From NCBI GenBank assembly GCA_046331095.1, contig JAXLRM010000004.1:620001-684000 (forward strand): a stretch of DNA of 64,000 bases, in the 5' to 3' direction. The notes beneath the pieces are model-generated. The model worked only from the letters and a program-made list of their open reading frames with translations. It ran no database searches and had not been told where the DNA came from. The DNA is from JAIBAC01 sp046331095. Lineage in GTDB: Bacteria > Actinomycetota > Acidimicrobiia > UBA2766. Each line of letters begins with the position of its first letter. Positions within the stretch are counted from its first letter, which is position 1. Position numbers and translations under genes: made by a program. This document shows positions 62,880-64,000 of this stretch, piece by piece.

Positions 62880-62925
62880 AAACGCGGGTCGTGTGTGTCG
62901 CTGGTGGGATGGATTGCCCGCGTTC
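62880..62925 (+). repeat. Family A palindromic repeat, single unit
   Basis: The left arm AAACGCGGGT is at 62880-62889, the core is GTGTGTGTCGCTGGTGGGAT, and the right arm is GCCCGCGTTC at 62916-62925. It is in the same orientation as the other copies. Confidence 0.8.
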
Positions 62926-62960
62926 GGGTGGGGGACAGGGGCACTTGGAGGCGCCGAAGG

Positions 62961-63080
62961 CGAGGCCGCACCCGCGGCCGCAAGGCGTGGCCGCACTCGA
63001 GGCCGCACCCGAGGCCGCACCCGAGGCCGCACCCTGGCCGCAAGGCGTGGCCGCACCCGAGGCCGCACCCGAGGCCGCTG
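62961..63080 (+). repeat. 12-bp GC-rich minisatellite
   Basis: Tandem copies of GGCCGCACCCGA are interspersed twice with a GGCCGCAAGGCGTGGCCGCA variant, forming a higher-order repeat. Translation gives AAPEAAPEAAP in one frame and Leu-Gly-Cys-Gly runs on the other strand. No gene context supports either. Confidence 0.85.
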
Positions 63081-63134
63081 CGAGCATCGGTGCCGATGCC
63101 GTCGAGAGCGCCCCGAGACGTGGTGTCGTGGCGG

Positions 63135-63998
63135 TCACCGTCCAGAACTGGCACGGCTCGGAGTCGGCAGGCGCTGCCTCGGCGTGATCGAGTGGGGGGC
63201 GACCAGCGGCCAGGGCCGCTCGCGTTCGACGGCGAGGGCGACGTCGAAGAGGAGGGCGTCGCCATGGTGAGGCGCGAGGACCTGCATGCCCACGGGCAGG
63301 CCGTCGACGCTGCCCGCAGGGATCGAGATCGCCGGGTTTCCGTGCAGGTTCGAGAGCATCGTGAGCGCGCCCATCTCCATCACGTCGGGTACGAGGCGGC
63401 TGCCGAGGTCGAGTACCGCTGCCGGGGCCTTGGGGAAGACCGCCCCCGCGATTCGCACCCCCGCCATCGCCTGGCGTACGAGGAACCTGGCGGCGGGGTT
63501 GGAGAGCAAGAGGTCGAGGGCCCTGTTCGGCGCGGCGCTCAACGCCGCGTCGGCCGGGAACGCGATCCCCGGGTTCGTGGCACTGACAATGAAGTCGGCG
63601 GCGGCGAATGCGTCCGCCATCTCCGCGTTCAAGCGTGCGACCGCCTCTCTTGCAGTGGCCACGGTGTGGATGTTGAACAGCGTCTCGGACAGGCGCAGGC
63701 CCATCGCGACCGCGTCGGTCATGTCGTGCGCACATGAGGGCCATCGTTCGCCGAGCGCGGCGACGAGGGAGGGCTGGCCGTCCATCATCCAGACCGCGGC
63801 GAGGGCGGGGAGGTCGACGTCCACGTCCACCTCGACCATCCCGGTGGTGCTGATCAGATCGGCGGCAGCCGCGCGGACCGTGTCCTCGACGCCGGGTTCG
63901 AGGTGGGCGCCACCGAGAGCGGGCACGACCGCGACCTTCTTGCCGGCGAGGTCGTGGGTGCCGAGGCGCGCCTCCCACGGGCCCGCGTCGGGCAGGCT
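63135..63998 (-). CDS. Amidase (amidase-signature family), C-terminal part
   Basis: The gene enters from the right edge, so the N-terminal half with the Ser-cisSer-Lys triad is outside the window. The visible 287 residues run from SLPDAGPWEARLGTHDLAGKKVAVVPALGGAHLEP. FIVSATNPGIAFPADA (the D-x-l-v-x-P-x-x-p motif region) and the strongly typical amidase end NPAISIPAGSVDGLPVGMQVLAPHHGDALLFDVA follow. It could be a GatA-like or a general amide hydrolase; absence of gatC or gatB nearby favours the latter. The last 20 residues (SITPRQRLPTPSRASSGR) look non-conserved. It points toward the repeat-rich patch. Confidence 0.85.
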   Translation of the reverse strand, partial: SLPDAGPWEARLGTHDLAGKKVAVVPALGGAHLEPGVEDTVRAAAADLISTTGMVEVDVDVDLPALAAVWMMDGQPSLVAALGERWPSCAHDMTDAVAMGLRLSETLFNIHTVATAREAVARLNAEMADAFAAADFIVSATNPGIAFPADAALSAAPNRALDLLLSNPAARFLVRQAMAGVRIAGAVFPKAPAAVLDLGSRLVPDVMEMGALTMLSNLHGNPAISIPAGSVDGLPVGMQVLAPHHGDALLFDVALAVERERPWPLVAPHSITPRQRLPTPSRASSGR

Positions 63999-64000
63999 CG

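Larger units (their letters stand above)
62549..63134. other. Repeat-rich region without a convincing gene
   Basis: These 586 nt between tRNA-Gly and the amidase gene hold a terminator hairpin, a short minus-strand ORF that may be a gene remnant (62670-62873), one family A repeat (62880-62925) and a 12-bp GC-rich minisatellite (62961-63080). Long ORFs exist in several frames but have low-complexity or incoherent products. A region next to a tRNA gene is a common integration point, but no attachment-site repeat or integrase was seen. Confidence 0.6.

Noticed and set aside
62900..62907. GCTGGTGG inside a family A core, identical to the E. coli Chi sequence
   Set aside because: Only one copy has it; the others read GCTGGCGG or GCTGGCGT. 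Chi recognition is not shared with actinobacterial AdnAB-type enzymes.

Overview
The window is a very GC-rich chromosomal segment from a high-GC Gram-positive bacterium. Frequent GTG and TTG starts, a B12-dependent ribonucleotide reductase, an F420-type LLM oxidoreductase, YrbE/MCE modules, RNase J and a LysM gene divergent from lexA point to Actinomycetota. The gene order resembles class Acidimicrobiia, but that placement is inference. There is no phage, transposase, CRISPR array or rRNA. One tRNA, tRNA-Gly(GCC), is present.

Layout: (1) 1-14.7 kb is isoprenoid and translation backbone. It holds the 3' end of dxr, a PPK2 kinase, an antisense DUF445/Abi-alpha pair, rseP and ispG. After a leader containing an intrinsic terminator come rimP-nusA-ylxR-infB, DUF503, rbfA, a DHH phosphoesterase, truB and ribF. 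(2) 14.8-17.9 kb has rpsO and pnp, the latter with an Arg-Asp/RGG tail. (3) 17.9-24.3 kb is a minus-strand accessory block: glycosyltransferase, two sugar-nucleotide epimerases (one closely resembling GDP-mannose 3,5-epimerase), methyltransferase, enoyl-CoA hydratase and an endonuclease/exonuclease/phosphatase protein. (4) 24.4-26.4 kb has the M16 peptidase gene and dapB. (5) 26.7-33.8 kb is a lipid-transport block of two YrbE permeases, three MCE proteins, two TetR regulators and a diiron protein. (6) 34-40.9 kb has dapA, rnj, ftsK and an antisense serine hydrolase. (7) 41.2-44.8 kb has a potassium channel, a hypothetical protein, an aldehyde dehydrogenase and a small ORF. (8) 44.8-62.5 kb has pgsA-cinA-thpR, recA, spoVS, miaB-miaA-dapF-hflX, the minus-strand operon lexA-dapE-dapC, an SOS-controlled LysM gene, nrdJ, dut, a proline-rich hypothetical protein, an LLM oxidoreductase and tRNA-Gly. 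(9) 62.5-64 kb is a repeat-rich non-coding patch followed by a truncated amidase gene.

The genes work together in several ways. Four lysine/diaminopimelate steps (dapA, dapB, dapC, dapE) plus dapF are spread through the window for peptidoglycan synthesis. lexA, recA and the LysM gene form an SOS circuit with four visible GAAC-N4-GTTC boxes. The rimP to truB run and rpsO-pnp are the usual translation and RNA-turnover cluster. Twelve junctions use 4-nt start/stop overlaps (ATGA, GTGA or TTGA). Several other genes carry a TANNNT box 6-7 nt before the start codon, as expected for leaderless mRNAs.

The most unusual feature is a set of intergenic palindromic repeats. Family A has arms AAACGCGGGC and GCCCGCGTTT around an asymmetric core. 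It occurs at six loci, alone or in roughly 63-bp tandem arrays, always in the same orientation. Families B, C and D are separate hairpin repeats. Several copies lie exactly where the conserved gene order is interrupted by accessory blocks. A family C copy begins where the dUTPase domain should end, and the dut stop codon is missing there.
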